A DNA stretch of 64,000 nucleotides, taken from the NCBI GenBank assembly GCA_024734495.1, contig JALMQS010000729.1, positions 682,001-746,000 on the forward strand. Direction: 5' to 3'. The DNA is from Forficula auricularia (taxonomy: Eukaryota > Arthropoda > Insecta > Dermaptera > Forficulidae). The translations under genes and the position numbers were made by a program. Below, in pieces: positions 20,313-31,299 of the stretch (its first letter is position 1; every line of letters begins with the position of its first letter). Below the pieces are notes generated by a model, which was not told the DNA's origin, made no database searches, and was given only the letters and a program-made list of their open reading frames with translations.

Positions 20313-21772
20313 TTTTACTTATTTTTTTTTTTTTTTTTTTTTTAATGCAATCGAATGCAAGAAGGGGTGCACCAGTAAAGATGTAGCCCCTATGGATCTC
20401 GAAAGACCCTTGCATTACCGAAGAGAAGGGAAAGTTGTTTAAGTGAGAGGGTGTAGACGTAGGTGTCTATGCACCCTGGTTTTGAAGGTTTGAAGATCAT
20501 AGGTGCTGGGAAAGATAGAGGCTGGGAGAGAGTTCCAGTTCCTTGAAGTCATGGGGATATATGAATTCGCGAATGAAGTGGTCCGGCACTTTTCTAATTT
20601 GACCGCGAAAGAGTGTTGGGAGTCGGCAAAACGTGTGCTGCGTGCAAAGCATGCTTTGGGGGGAATTATTGATTTTATCTCATCAGAGCACCTGCCGTGA
20701 TAGTATCTATAGAAAAGGGAAAGGGCGGAGACATCTCTTCGATGAGCCAGCGAGTCGAGGGATTCGGTGAGGGTAGAATCGTCAATTAGCCTGACGGCTC
20801 GTTTCTGAATTGCATCAAGGGTAGCAAGAGAATATTTTGAGGCTCCTCTCCACAGATGAGAGCCGTATTCGAGACAGGGGCGGATTTGGGCCTTGTAGAT
20901 GGTGAGAAGTTGTGGGGGTTTTTAAAATCGCTTGGACCTGAATAAGAAGCCAATCTTCCTTGCTGCAGATTTCGCCACAGAGGAGATGTGTTCATTCCAA
21001 GACAGGACGCCCAACATGGATAGGCTGTCACACATTTTCAGGGTATTCGAATCGAAGTGAATATCAGGGAAATCTCTATTTTCGCGCCTAGAAATTAGAC
21101 AACATTGAGTCTTGTTTGAATTGAAGTTAACTAAATTTTGAGAGCCCCATTTATTCAGTTTGTCTAGGTCGAGAGTAATTGAGGAGGCAATATTGATTCG
21201 ATTATTCGGGAGAGAGGGTTTGCCGTGTAGAGTGCTATCGTCGGCGTAACAATGAGTGGGGTTTGCCGTTTGATCAATAAGGTCGTTTATATAAATAAGG
21301 AAGAGTGTGGAGGAGATTACAGAGCCTTGGGGAACACCAGAGTTTGTGGAGAACGATTCAGAAGATGTTCCATCCACCACAACTTTTATACTTCGGTTTG
21401 TCAGAAAGCTTTCAATCCATTTGCGAAGTGTTGGTGTGAATCCAAAGGCTGGTAGTTTGGCAAGAAGATTTTTGTGCCAAACCTGGTCAAAAGCTTTGGA
21501 GATATCAAGGGCTACAGCGAGGGTTTCTTTTCCGGCCTCTAGAGTATTGTTCAAGGTGTGGGTGACATAGGTTAAGATGTCGCCTGTGGAACGATTTTGT
21601 CTGAATCCATATTGCCTATCGTGAATTAATTTATTGTTTTCTAAGTGATGAAGGACGTGTTGGTTTATGACTAATTCCATTAATTTGGAAAGAACAGAGG
21701 TGATCGAGATAGGCCTGTAATTAGAGATTTATGGAAAGTGGTGTAGGTTTTAGGTGAAACATGATGTTAATT
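20313..21772 (-). mobile_element. 5'-truncated LINE (jockey/CR1-like), copy 2, with RT domain
   Basis: A minus-strand non-LTR element whose A tail (read as T run at 20321-20342) and 3' UTR match the copy at 14523-15233. The duplicated target ACTGTCAGA flanks it (20304-20312 and 21773-21781). The target lies inside a Tigger transposase frame, which makes the boundaries secure. It is truncated within the reverse transcriptase. The first roughly 45 bp at its 5' end (21728-21772) do not resemble RT and may be filler sequence from integration. Confidence 0.9.
20922..21725 (-). pseudogene. LINE reverse transcriptase, 5'-truncated with a premature stop
   Basis: The frame is open from about 21725, with 'NYRPISITSVLSKL' upstream of the first ATG (21680). 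Counting from that ATG, the palm motifs are visible: 'GFRQNRST' (25-32), 'ALDISKAFD' (57-65, catalytic Asp), 'SGVPQGSVIS' (114-123) and 'YADDSTL' (145-151, catalytic Asp pair). Relative to copy 1, four codons (VASD) are missing after 'MLGV'. A TAC codon has become TAA at 20922, ending the frame after 'RSKRF', although downstream codons remain homologous in the same frame. It is of the jockey/CR1-like type and dead by truncation, deletion and nonsense change. Confidence 0.9.
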
Positions 21773-21781
21773 ACTGTCAGA

Positions 21782-21994
21782 AATCTGTTGATTGACCACA
21801 ATTGACTGTTTCATAATGTCTTCATCAGACAATGTACCCGCTGTGGCAACATTATTGTCAATATTAACATAATCGTTGAAAGTTATGGGAACCTCTGGAA
21901 GTCTGTTCCAAGCACTCAAAAGAGGTCCCACATCTTGCAGATCTTGTTGAACCATATCATTTCTGTCCTTGCATTCCTGACGTACAGGGCCCAT
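21782..21994 (-). pseudogene. Tigger transposase, middle C-terminal fragment
   Basis: Reads 'QDLQDVGPLLSAWNRLPEVP' then 'ITFNDYVNIDNNVATAGTLS' and 'DEDIMKQSIVVNQQISDSN', where the LINE begins. The acidic tail then continues on the far side (20303 downward). This is the region after the catalytic core in pogo/Tigger transposases. The sequence right of 22000 up to the terminal repeat has no transposase similarity, showing the internal deletion. Confidence 0.75.
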
Positions 21995-22377
21995 TTTAAG
22001 GCTGAAACTGCACTAAAGCATTTCAGGGGTGGTGTAGCATGAATCATAGACATTGGAGGGAGGTAAGTTCTTGGAAAAATTGTGGAGTGGGCCGGTCTAG
22101 CTTCACTTCGATTTATAGAGGGGACCAAAATACATTGATTTTCTTCGAGTTATAGAGGTTCTCTCGGGGGACCGAGGGTTTTCTTCGAATTATAGAGGTT
22201 TTTGAATTACCGAGGTTCGATTTATCGAGAGCCTACTGTATCTTGTTTAAAAATGTTGCGGTCAAAAATAACTCTCTTTGATATATATTCATTTAATATA
22301 TTAATTAGAAAAATATTTAAAAATTATTTATTGATTGTTTTAAATAATAATATACAAATCTTTTAAAATACAATCTT

Positions 22378-22440
22378 AGGAATGGTTGTTAACCCAAACG
22401 TTTCGGGAGAAATTCTTCCTTTATCAATGGAAATTTGTTA
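22378..22440 (-). ncRNA. Hammerhead-like motif (degenerate)
   Basis: The minus strand 22399-22427 reads TTGATAA, a short stem (GGA/TCC with an A/T-rich loop), then CGAAACGTTTGGG. It closely matches 4326-4354 and is flanked by otherwise unremarkable AT-rich DNA. Two core positions depart from CUGAUGA, so activity is doubtful. Confidence 0.35.
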
Positions 22441-22752
22441 ATTGAATAAGATTTTTTTTAAATAAATGTATATATTTTAACAAAAATTAATTAAGGGAGA
22501 AGTTGTTGATAAAATTCAAGCCCAGGAAGTGAATAAGTTCTCAACAGTCCTGTGTAGCTATATACAAGGGAACCCCCCCCCCTCATAGAACAAAAATCAA
22601 AGTCTTCTATGTTGGCAACTAAAAAAATAGAACATGTAAAAATATTTTATCTAATTTCATAGAGTCGCCTTTTTAAAATAATATAAAACTTTTTATTTAT
22701 TTGTTTATTTTATTTTCAACGGAACAAATCCTTTTACATATGAAGCATAGAT

Positions 22753-22970
22753 CAGTGTTTCTCAACCTTTTTTGGTTGACGGCACACTAAAAATATCTGA
22801 AATCATTTGCGGCACACCCAAATATAAAAAAAAGTAAAAGTTACAGAAAAAAATGAAGTAATTACAAATATTATTTCAAAGTTACAAAACCCATACAATT
22901 TTAGTTATTTGTCAAAAACCCTCTCGGCACATTTGCCACTCTCTTGCGGCACACAAGTTGAGAAACACTG
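22753..22970. mobile_element. hAT-type MITE with CAGTGTTTCTCAAC ends
   Basis: A 218-bp element with inverted ends CAGTGTTTCTCAACCTTTTT (left) and, inverted, CAGTGTTTCTCAACTTGTGT (right). 'GCGGCACAC' subterminal motifs lie at both sides. CAGTGTTTCTCAAC is a typical hAT end. The flanking octamers (GCATAGAT and GATTAGAG) agree at 5 of 8 positions, as expected for an aged 8-bp duplication. No coding sequence. Confidence 0.85.
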
Positions 22971-24317
22971 GATTAGAGAGCCCAAAATCTAAACAGTTCT
23001 CCCCATTGAAAATATAAAAATTTTGCTACAGAACAAACTTTCTAATACGATTTCTTTTTTGAATTTAATTTTTCTAGTGAATGATAAAAATGAAGAAAAA
23101 AGTAAAACTTTTTCACGACCCAGTACGTTCGCCAGTACAAGTATTTTTTTCACATTATTGTCTGAGATTTATTTACTTCAAAAAAAGAAGGAGGTTATTG
23201 AAGTTTAATTAAATATTTGCTTTCTCTATAACGAGTATAATTTTGATCCAAGAGCAAAAGGCCATTCCTAGAATAATAGAAATATAAAATTGAATCTTTA
23301 TTAGTCTGAACAGGTCTTGACTTGTATTTCCTTCGCTATAAATGAAGAAGTTAGATAATTCTATCCACACCCTTTTTAGTTATTTTCCTCGATCGGATTC
23401 TAATGAAAGAATCGCCCCCCCCCCCTCTGCACTTTTATTAATTAAGAAAAAAAGTGAAAACATTTCCAAGACATGGATCGTTAGATATGCCGTAGTAGTT
23501 AGTAATCAACTTTAATATAAATTGTTTATTTATGCCTATGTTATGACTTCGCATTAAAATCTCAATAACATTTTTTCTTTTTGTATTTTTGAACCGGAAC
23601 TTTTAAAGCTAGACCATAAATACACAAAAAATACATGAATTATGAACTACATAATCTACCCCCTCTTCCTCGAAACTAATATGAGATCCCCTCCACCCTA
23701 GTAAACAGACTGGGTACGCCCTTGGTTATATACAATATACATATAATATAATATAATATATTTAAAGACGCGACTCGGATTTTCTAAAAAACGAAGACCC
23801 CTGTAGAATTTTTTAGAATAAAATTAATTAAAATGTCAGAATGAAGTTATTTCCAAGGTATCAATAAAGAAAAACAAAATGGAAAATTTTTACCAATAAA
23901 AATTAAAAATACTAGAATAAACAGAAGCATGTATTCTATTCTTGTATGTATGAGCCTACCCTACGAAAGATTTCCGCTTTAAGGGTTTTCTAGGTTTTAA
24001 AAATTATTAAAATTTTTTTTTGAACATTCCCTCATTTTGAATCCCCTTGAAATATTTCCACCTTTTTTTGAACAAAGACTCCCCTACGGCTTATCCACTC
24101 ACTTCACCCACCAACAAGAGTAATAGGTTAATAATTTATTATAAATTCATCTGATTTGATTCTGGCTATTTACAAACACGATTTAGCTATTGCAAATATA
24201 AATACTTGATAAATTCTTTTTTCCTACGATATAATAAATTAGCGTTTTTATTCGCGAAAATATGAATAATATACATATTTATAGAATAATAAAAAAAATA
24301 AAAATAAAAATAATTAA
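22971..24317. other. AT-rich stretch, no identifiable gene
   Basis: Low-complexity A/T-rich sequence with a C run (about 23413-23426) and short (AT) repeats (about 23740-23762). The one short plus-strand ORF (23023-23208) is Lys/Ser-rich with no recognisable motif. I see no splice-supported exon. Confidence 0.5.
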
Positions 24318-24800
24318 TTAAGTACGTTTGCAGGTATTTGGACAGGAAGGTGTAAATCAAAAAAATGTCATTGATTTTTGCAACGTTTCGCCAATTTTAT
24401 TCTGGCTTCATCAGGCTTCTAAAAAATATACAAAAAACAGAGTTACAGAGAAATCAACAAATCCAATCATTTTTGTCCTTTTTTCCCTTCATTTCCTTTT
24501 TCTATGATTAAATTAACAAACAACATGTTACCTACCTCAATGAATATGATTAATATTAATATATAACAGATATGCACATATTTAGGAATAAAATTAATTG
24601 TAATTATTTCTCTTTTTTGTTCCGAACAATGATCAATTTATATAAATAAAAAAAATAATAATAAAAAAAAAATTCCTAAATATGTGCACATCTGTTTTTA
24701 GAAGCCTGATGAAGCCAGAATAAAGTTGGCGAAAGGTCGCGAAAATCAATGACAATTTTTTGATTTACCCCTTCCTGTCCAAATACCTGCAAACGTACTT
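24318..24800. mobile_element. Inverted pair with hammerhead-ribozyme-like cores (Penelope-like?)
   Basis: Two copies of a roughly 100-bp unit face each other, separated by about 270 bp of A/T-rich DNA. Right copy (plus): CTGATGA (24706-24712), stem GCCA/TGGC (24714-24717 and 24727-24730), GAAA (24731-24734). Left copy (minus): CTGATGA (24408-24414), the same stem, then GAAACGTTGC. Both then share 'AAAATCAATGACA' and 'CTTCCTGTCCAAATACCTGC'. CUGAUGA, stem II and GAAA are the invariant core of hammerhead ribozymes, which Penelope-like retroelements and retrozymes are known to carry. A canonical cleavage triplet and stem I partner are not evident, so these may be remnants. Confidence 0.6.
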
Positions 24801-24809
24801 AATTAATTA

Positions 24810-27800
24810 AAAAATATGGATGCTATGGACTTTAATAATAAAAATAATAATAATAATAAAAAAAATCAATACATAAGTTAAAAAACAAATAAATAAATAA
24901 AAATAACAGTAAATATATAATACCGATATATATATATATATACATTTATATCTTTTTCTTGAGGAAGAATTTGATTAAAATTTGAGTTCCTTTTGAAAAA
25001 TATCCAACTAAAAGATTCATTCTCTATAAAAATAAAAGACGCCAAGTGTTTACAACGAGGCGTTGTATAATTTCATTGTTTTTTTTTCTCAAGATCATTG
25101 CCGAGGATCTGAGTTTGACCTTGTCAAGAACGCAGAGGTTGCTGGAACTAATTGAGACTCCTGAAGCCTGAAGCCGTTGTAAATTCAACTCCTCATGGGC
25201 GTTTATAGTGCCCTTTGCGCCATTTGAATGTCATTGGTAGTAACAGAGTGGATTAGGGCAGCTCTTCATATAATATTTGTATATATTGATAATAATTAAT
25301 CTTTAGAAAGAAAGAAATGAAAAACATATTCATAAGTGCTTGCATTCAATTGGCTTTTATGTTCCATCTAAAGCTGATAATTTTTTATATATTTAAATTA
25401 CTATATTAAATAAAATCAAGTTTTTTCACTTAAATAAAAATAAAATAACTTGAGAATAATCAAGTACTATAATAATACTGCCTATATTCGTATATATATA
25501 ACTATAATAATTTTTTTATTTTTATTAATGAAAATATGGAAGGAATTTTATAAATTAATATAGATATATTTATTTTTATATAACTATTAATAATACTTTC
25601 ATAAATTGTGAAGCTGCAGGTTTCCCTAAGCAAACTTCCTATAAATGCTAAAGATCAACAAACTTTTAATATTTTTAATACTCTGCTTTAATAGTTTTAT
25701 TTTCAAATCAATTAAACATAACGGGGAACTTTTTACTGATTTTATGATTGATCAACTTCTATTTGTACTACTGGCAATTCTGAAGAAGTATAATAATAAT
25801 AATCGTTATATTTTACTTAAGATGGAGAAATTCAAATACTAAAATCACTCTTAATCACAATTAATTATTGAGTTATATATTTGCTGTATGTTTGTATATT
25901 AATATACAGTCATGTTGTGTGCCTATGTACTTAAAATTATACTTTCATTCCCTAGCAACAAATATAATCACAAAAGCAATTCTGTCAAACGATAGATAAA
26001 GAAATAAATAATATACAGTATGCCGTTCAACAGTAAAATGAGACCCTAATAATGTCAATACAATGTCTGTTTGTCAATCCGACAGTATTGTAGCTCGTAA
26101 ACAAATTGTGATACAAACTTGTAATTTCCAAGCTTCCTATATGTGTCAATTTTTCCCGAAATGAACATTTTTTTCAAGTATTTCTTTTACTTGTGTGCGA
26201 TACATAGATACAGCTTTCCAATGATAAAGTATGCGTGGCTCGACGTACTCACGTAGCCACTCAAAAAAGTTTCTTCTTCAGCGGGGAAACATAAAACCGT
26301 TGCTGTATAGTATTGTCTCAAATTTTTGGTAGTAAGTGTACGGTATCAACTACCTTAATAAATTTTTCAATTTGTTGAATAGTTTCGAAAAAACTCATGA
26401 TATGAGTTGTTAGTATTTAATCTGGTTTCGAAAGATTTTAATTTTAATTGTTTCAATAAAACAAGATGGAATCAGATAAGGGATTCCAGAATATAGAAAT
26501 TAGTGTAAAAAAGATAGGGATTTTCAAATTTATTAGTAAATATCGCCTTTAATTTAACGCGAGTTATTGATAAACGATTAAGGGCAAATAAATTTCAAAT
26601 AGAGGAAAGTTAAGTGAGCTAGAAGAATATTAAAATATGATAGGCTTTATTGTGGCATTGTCTAGTATCTTTGAAAGAATCTCATCATTCAAGGTAAATG
26701 AAGTAAGGAAAAAGAGGCTTAATAAAATCTTTTTTTATTTCTTTTCCTAAGACAATTAAGATCTCTTCTTGCGATTGAATAAGAATCTGAGCCGAGAGCT
26801 GCTGGAAATGATTTTCTAGAATTCTGACAAACGTGAGAACTGACGGCAGACGAGCTGTTATATAACCACGGCCGGCGAATTTACCACCCTAGGAATTGCG
26901 TGTTCCTTGTGTGGGTGAGGAGGAATCGTCAACAACCTGTGCAACAAGTTCACACGGAATGAATAAGTTAAGTAACTAATTACCTTGAAATCTTTTCTCA
27001 AAACATTTTTCAAGACCATCGACCTTAGCGAAATTTAATCATACCGCCTGAAGGCCGCTCTATTAAAAAAAAATAAAAATAAAAAATAAACATTCAAATG
27101 TTGATTTATTTGCCGGTAAGGATCGTTAAAGTCAGATTCGCTCATCCGCTTTAAATAAATATTCTCCATTAGAGATCATTAGAGAATTATTACAGACAAA
27201 TTATAAAATATTTATTATTTCTATGATGCTACCTGATATCTTGATATAAATAAAAAAAATAAAAATATATGAATCTTGAATCAGATTTCTCGAAATTTCT
27301 GATAAAGTATAATTTGTGGGTATCCTCTCTTGGAATGATCGCACATTAATACTGTAATAATATGTGCTAAGAGCGAACTTGGCCTTCTCTTTAGGTACAG
27401 GTACTATTTAACGACTACCCTACTTATTACGCTTTACAATTTCCAAATTTGCCCCTTAGACAGAAAAAAAAACTATTATAATCAACTAAAAGAAGCATTG
27501 TCTATGTATGAATGTACCTATATCAATGAAAACAAATGAAAAATGATGAAGTGTTTATATTAACAATATATCGAAACTAATACGACATTTACTACTGAGG
27601 ATGATCTACCAGTGGTGAGCGAAACCGTATGATGAATTAAAAATAATAAATAATAGTAATTTACAAAATTAGAAATACTCGGAATTTCAAGAATTAAATC
27701 TACATTCACTTAAATCCAGAACTTATCTGGAAGGATAAATTAAACAATTAAAACTACTTACAACTCTTTTAAGAAATAATAGAGGGAATAGTTAAAATAT

Positions 27801-27940
27801 TGATAATAATCATACACAAGCACGTGCATGATGTTAATTCGATTATGCTGTATTTCTGTATTGAGAAAAATGAAGATTTGTATTTTATTTATTTGTATTT
27901 TGATTTGTATTTATGTTTATTAATTTCTGTAGTTAATTTG
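24810..27940. other. AT-rich stretch, no identifiable gene
   Basis: Mostly A/T-rich. Two GC-richer patches stand out: 25040-25260, with coding-like but frame-ambiguous sequence and no usable splice pair, and 26800-26960, containing 'GTTATATAACCACGGCCGGC', which might be a decayed LTR or promoter. The 65-codon ORF at 25645-25842 is hydrophobic and Asn/Lys-rich, most likely chance. Confidence 0.4.
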
Positions 27941-28035
27941 AATTGATGTTTTGTTGACCTAGCCACCGAGGACTTGTGCCTCTAAGCAGGTCGAGTAATA
28001 AAGATTTATTTATTTATTATTTATTATTTAAAAAC
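27900..28035 (+). mobile_element. LINE 3' terminal tail
   Basis: 'GACTTGTGCCTCTAAGCAGG' followed by 'AATAAAGATTTATTTATTTA' is the kind of 3' end I associate with insect jockey/CR1-type LINEs: a short conserved end, an AATAAA and a simple-repeat tail. The upstream body is not recognisable. Confidence 0.45.
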
Positions 28036-28174
28036 TTTGTATACTATGGATTTAAATTGGGAAAGAAGGAAATAAATTGGGAATTTTGAAAGACTCTTTA
28101 TATGTGTAGGTATATAAATGGCATTTTGTGACAATTTTTTAATAAAAAAGTATTAAATTTTTTTAAGTTTTTCA

Positions 28175-28240
28175 TAAGTTTACGATTTTGTGTCGGGCCG
28201 CATTGACATTACCGCTGGGCCGCATGGTTAGACACCCTTG
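28175..28240. mobile_element. Partial hAT-type end
   Basis: 'GGGCCGCATGGTTAGACACC' followed by 'CTTG' resembles the right end of the hAT-type element at 56902-57491 ('AGGTTGGACACCCCTG'). I found no matching left end nearby, so this is a solo end or a decayed element. Confidence 0.4.
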
Positions 28241-28384
28241 TTCTTTCCTTTTATTATAGATTTCACCATGTTGTTTGTTATTCTGACAAGATAAAGTCGA
28301 CCATAATCTCACCCCCCGAAGGTCGTGATTCTTAAACGTTCAAAACTACTTTATATTCAAAATTATAGATACGAATCGGAAAAA

Positions 28385-28560
28385 TGAATTTACCAACTCG
28401 TTTATCCCTATGACCGCTAAAGCCTGTTGGAATTTCTCTCGCGCCACTGTCTTTCGTACGACCTGTACAACTTTCGATCTTTCAAGTCTCATATTCGTTA
28501 GTTATATGCGACCCTGACCCAACAACTATTCACAATCTTTCACGATGCAAAAATCAATCT
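28385..28560 (+). pseudogene. LINE reverse-transcriptase tail relic
   Basis: 'ATCCCTATGACCGCTAAAGC' followed by 'CTGTTGGAATTTCTCTCGCG' matches the block encoding 'IPMTSRNWNSLPAS' in the LINE copies, with substitutions and frame breaks. A few recognisable residues follow ('YNLQTF'-like). Confidence 0.5.
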
Positions 28561-28924
28561 TGACTTGAAGGGTTTGTAACTTCATGGAATAACTCTTTCT
28601 TGCATCAATATATCATTGGATAAAAAATGTATTTTGTTTTATTTTCAGTAAAAAAGTGTTGAAGATGGTTGAAATTACTTTATAATAATTCTAAAATTAT
28701 TTTGAAGAAATTTTTTAGTACCTAAATAGAGGAGAGAACTTTAACTAATTGACAGTTCATCTCTTTATTTAAAACAGCAATTTGCGAGAGAGAGAATCAA
28801 GGAAATTAATTATAAAGTCAGAATCACTGATGGTTATTTCATTCGGCTTTATCTGTCTTGATTGGAATATTCAACAGTTAATCCAGTTCTATTGAGTGTT
28901 ACATTCCATAAGCGAGTATATATA

Positions 28925-29300
28925 TATATAGTCTATTGTGACATGTGGTCCATGGATGCTGTGGATGCTGCGCATCTCTATAAAATTTCAAACATTTAGA
29001 GTATTTTCATAAATATCGACTTCAAAATTTCTGGAGGATCTTTAAATTTTCAGATTATTATCTGTATTTTTTGTTTTGAAAAGTATATTGGTTTTCGAAA
29101 TGAAATACAATTGTTGCATAATTTCAAGGGGCAGTTAAAATGAATTATTTTTTTGAAAAGGGTGTCGATAGAAGGTTTGAATTCCCTGCATGCTATATCT
29201 TCCAGTTCAAGCATTTCAAAGACAAGTTCAGACAAGTTTTAGTCGAATAAAAATCGTTCTCGCTGAGGAGCTATTAAAATAGTAATAATACAAAAAATGA
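28925..29300 (+). repeat. Dispersed repeat B, uninterrupted copy
   Basis: Shares about 350 bp with 41016-41605: 'TGTGGATGC', 'AAATTTCAAACATTTAGAGT', 'TATTTTCATAAATAT', 'AAAGTATATTGG' and 'GAACTATTAAAATAGTAATA'-like blocks. The 41-kb copy carries a MITE that this copy lacks, giving an empty-site comparison. The minus-strand ORF across 29050-29235 is not conserved as an open frame in the other copy. Confidence 0.8.
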
Positions 29301-29439
29301 ATAAATAAAGATGATTTGGGAATCTTTGGACTAATCAATTTCTAAGAACTCTCAATATAAGATAGGAAATAACTAAGAATGCTAAAGACAAGTCATAGCT
29401 TGTTTATAGCATTAGAATTAGGAGAAATTTAAGATTTTC

Positions 29440-29600
29440 TTATAGGAGAGGCTGATTCATTGTGAAAGATGGTCGATATCCATCTCAGGGACTGTGGAGT
29501 TTAAGTCACAAGATTTAATTTCTGACTTCTACCCTCACTCACACAAAGCAGTACCTGTTTGGGGCGAAGGTCCTAAAATATATTAAAAAAAAATCTAATG
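29440..29600 (+). repeat. Possible SINE-like fragment
   Basis: A slightly GC-richer, 150-bp stretch ('CATCTCAGGGACTGTGGAGT' ... 'AAAGCAGTACCTGTTTGGGG') ends in an A-rich tail (29583-29593). It has the size and tail of a SINE or short retroposon, but no pol III boxes or duplication that I can confirm. Confidence 0.25.
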
Positions 29601-29636
29601 TTAAATTTGAAAAATAAAGAAAAAGTTGCCGCATCC

Positions 29637-30303
29637 CAGAGGTTCCCAAACTGTGCACCGCGACTCTTAATAATTAATTGAAGCAAGACTTTTAGCCTAA
29701 AAATTTATTTATTAATAATTTTTATCTCTTACGATTACTACCGAAAAAATTTAACATTGACAGCTTCGAAAAAATTTGAAGGCTTCCCCTATTGTCTGAA
29801 TTTTTGATTTTCATAGAAAAATAAACTATTAATTCCCAAGATATGTTTATCGATTCTAATAATACACGATTAGATAGACCAAATACAGTATTTGTTTTGA
29901 TATAAAGCGAAAAACTTTAACTTTGGCACCCTCGAAAAAATCTGAAATGTATACAAAGGGTCTACCCTGTGGTATGAATTTTTGATTTTCATAGAAATAT
30001 AAACTATTAATTAATTCCCGAGATATTTTTATCGATTCTAATACAAGAGTATTTCGAGAGACGAAATCCGGTATTTGTTTTGATATACCGTATGTACTTT
30101 TACTTAGCTACTACTGTAAATAGAGAGGGAGAGAGAGAGAGAAATGTAAATATTACCACCAATGTATAGACCAAATTTTGTAAACTTCTTATCTGTTGTA
30201 AGAGGAGCCCCCCTCTTGCGGCCAAATAAATAATATAAATAGGGCGCCATGGAAAAATTTTAATTGTAAAATCATCCCTGGATGAAAAGATTGAGAAGCC
30301 CTG
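29637..30303. mobile_element. hAT-type non-autonomous element with internal duplication
   Basis: Ends CAGAGGTTCCCAAACTGTG (left) and, inverted, CAGGGCTTCTCAATCTTTTC (right), both typical hAT forms. Flanking octamers (CCGCATCC and CAGTATTC) agree at 5 of 8. The interior carries a roughly 165-bp direct duplication (about 29760-29925 and 29930-30100), recognisable by 'GAATTTTTGATTTTCATAGA', 'AAACTATTAATT' and 'TTTATCGATTCTAAT'. No protein. Confidence 0.7.
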
Positions 30304-30997
30304 CAGTATTCGATGAAATTAAAAACAAAAAAAACGAAGATTAAAATAAAATTTCAAAAAATGAAGGTTTTTTTTTGAAGCATCCCCTTGTTGAAAAATT
30401 ATCAATCGCCACTGATAGTCTAGTATAGAAAACCCTTAAAGAAAAGTGAAATTTTAAAAAATTTATAATTTCACTTTTCCCACGACCCGTTCGGGGAAAA
30501 TTTTGGACATTTGTGTCTTTTTACTTTATCCATTGTTTAATGTAATTTTTAATTTTTAGAGGTTTTCTTCTGTTGAATTTTTTTTTTCAAATTTTCTATG
30601 TCTAAATTTTAGTTTTTATTTAAGTAATTTAAAATATTAAGTATGCGAGCTTCTAATACACGATTGGAAATAAGCTTCTAGGATTTGGTAAAATCAATCG
30701 ATGTATAGCGAGTCTGCCAAGACTTTGAGCTAAAAAGCTGAAATTTGGCACAAATATATCTTAACACATTAAGTAAAGCTTCTTAAGAGTTTTCATATAA
30801 CAATTATATAATTTTCTGATTTTCTATTTATAATTTTTGAAAGAAATATGCTCAAAATGAATGATCATATAGGAACGTGCACGTTTGGGCGCTAGAATGT
30901 GCCTACTTTCTAGGGGCGTCCATTCTTTCATTATTGTGGGTATTGAAATCGACACATAGAAAACTTCAAGTTTTAATTTTTTTTTCACATTGCAGAC

Positions 30998-31292
30998 ATT
31001 TGCAGTCAAATTAGAAAAGTGCCGGACCACTTCATTCGCCAATACGTATATCCCTATGACTTCAAGGAACTGGAACTCTCTTCCAGCCTCCATCTTTCCC
31101 AGCACTTATAATCTTCAAACCTTCAAAACCCAAGTACATAAACACCTACGTCTACACCCTCTCACTTAATCAACTTTCCCTTCTCTTCGGTAATGCAAGG
31201 GTCTTTCGAGATCCATAGGGGCTGCATCTTTACTGGTGCACCCCTTCTTGCATTCGATTGCATTAAAAAAAAACAATAAAAAAAAAAAAAAA
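30998..31292 (+). mobile_element. 5'-truncated LINE, copy 3
   Basis: From 'GCAGTCAAATTAGAAAAGTG' to the A-rich tail (31263-31292) this is about 90% similar by eye to the end of the LINE at 14523-15233, including 'TGACTTCAAGGAACTGGAAC' and the 3' UTR ending 'GCACCCCTTCTTGCATTCGA'. Only the last 50 or so codons are present. The minus-strand ORF over it is an antisense shadow. Confidence 0.9.
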
Positions 31293-31299
31293 CTGCAAC

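Larger units (their letters stand above)
19840..22238 (-). mobile_element. Tigger/pogo-type DNA transposon, internally deleted and interrupted
   Basis: Terminal inverted repeats are CAGTAGACTCTCGATAATTC on the left and, inverted, CAGTAGGCTCTCGATAAATC on the right, flanked by TA. Subterminal 'CGAATTATAGAGG'-type repeats are present at both ends. On the minus strand the remains of a pogo-family transposase C-terminus are readable in two parts: 'LPEVPITFNDYVNIDNNVAT' (right) and 'IFFLRGLRRFFEQS' ... 'QTKITDFFMKK' (left). These are separated by a LINE inserted at 20313-21772. Without the LINE the element is only about 0.93 kb, so most of the transposase, including the DNA-binding and DDE core, was lost before or independently of the LINE insertion. 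Confidence 0.9.

Noticed and set aside
25040..25260. Possible exon around GAGGATCTGAGTTTGACC
   Set aside because: Two frames look coding-like over the same short stretch, both hit stops within about 25 codons, and no acceptor/donor pair gives a consistent exon.
26800..26960. LTR of a retrovirus-like element
   Set aside because: Only a TATA-like stretch and slightly raised GC. No terminal TG...CA pair, primer-binding site or second copy in the window.
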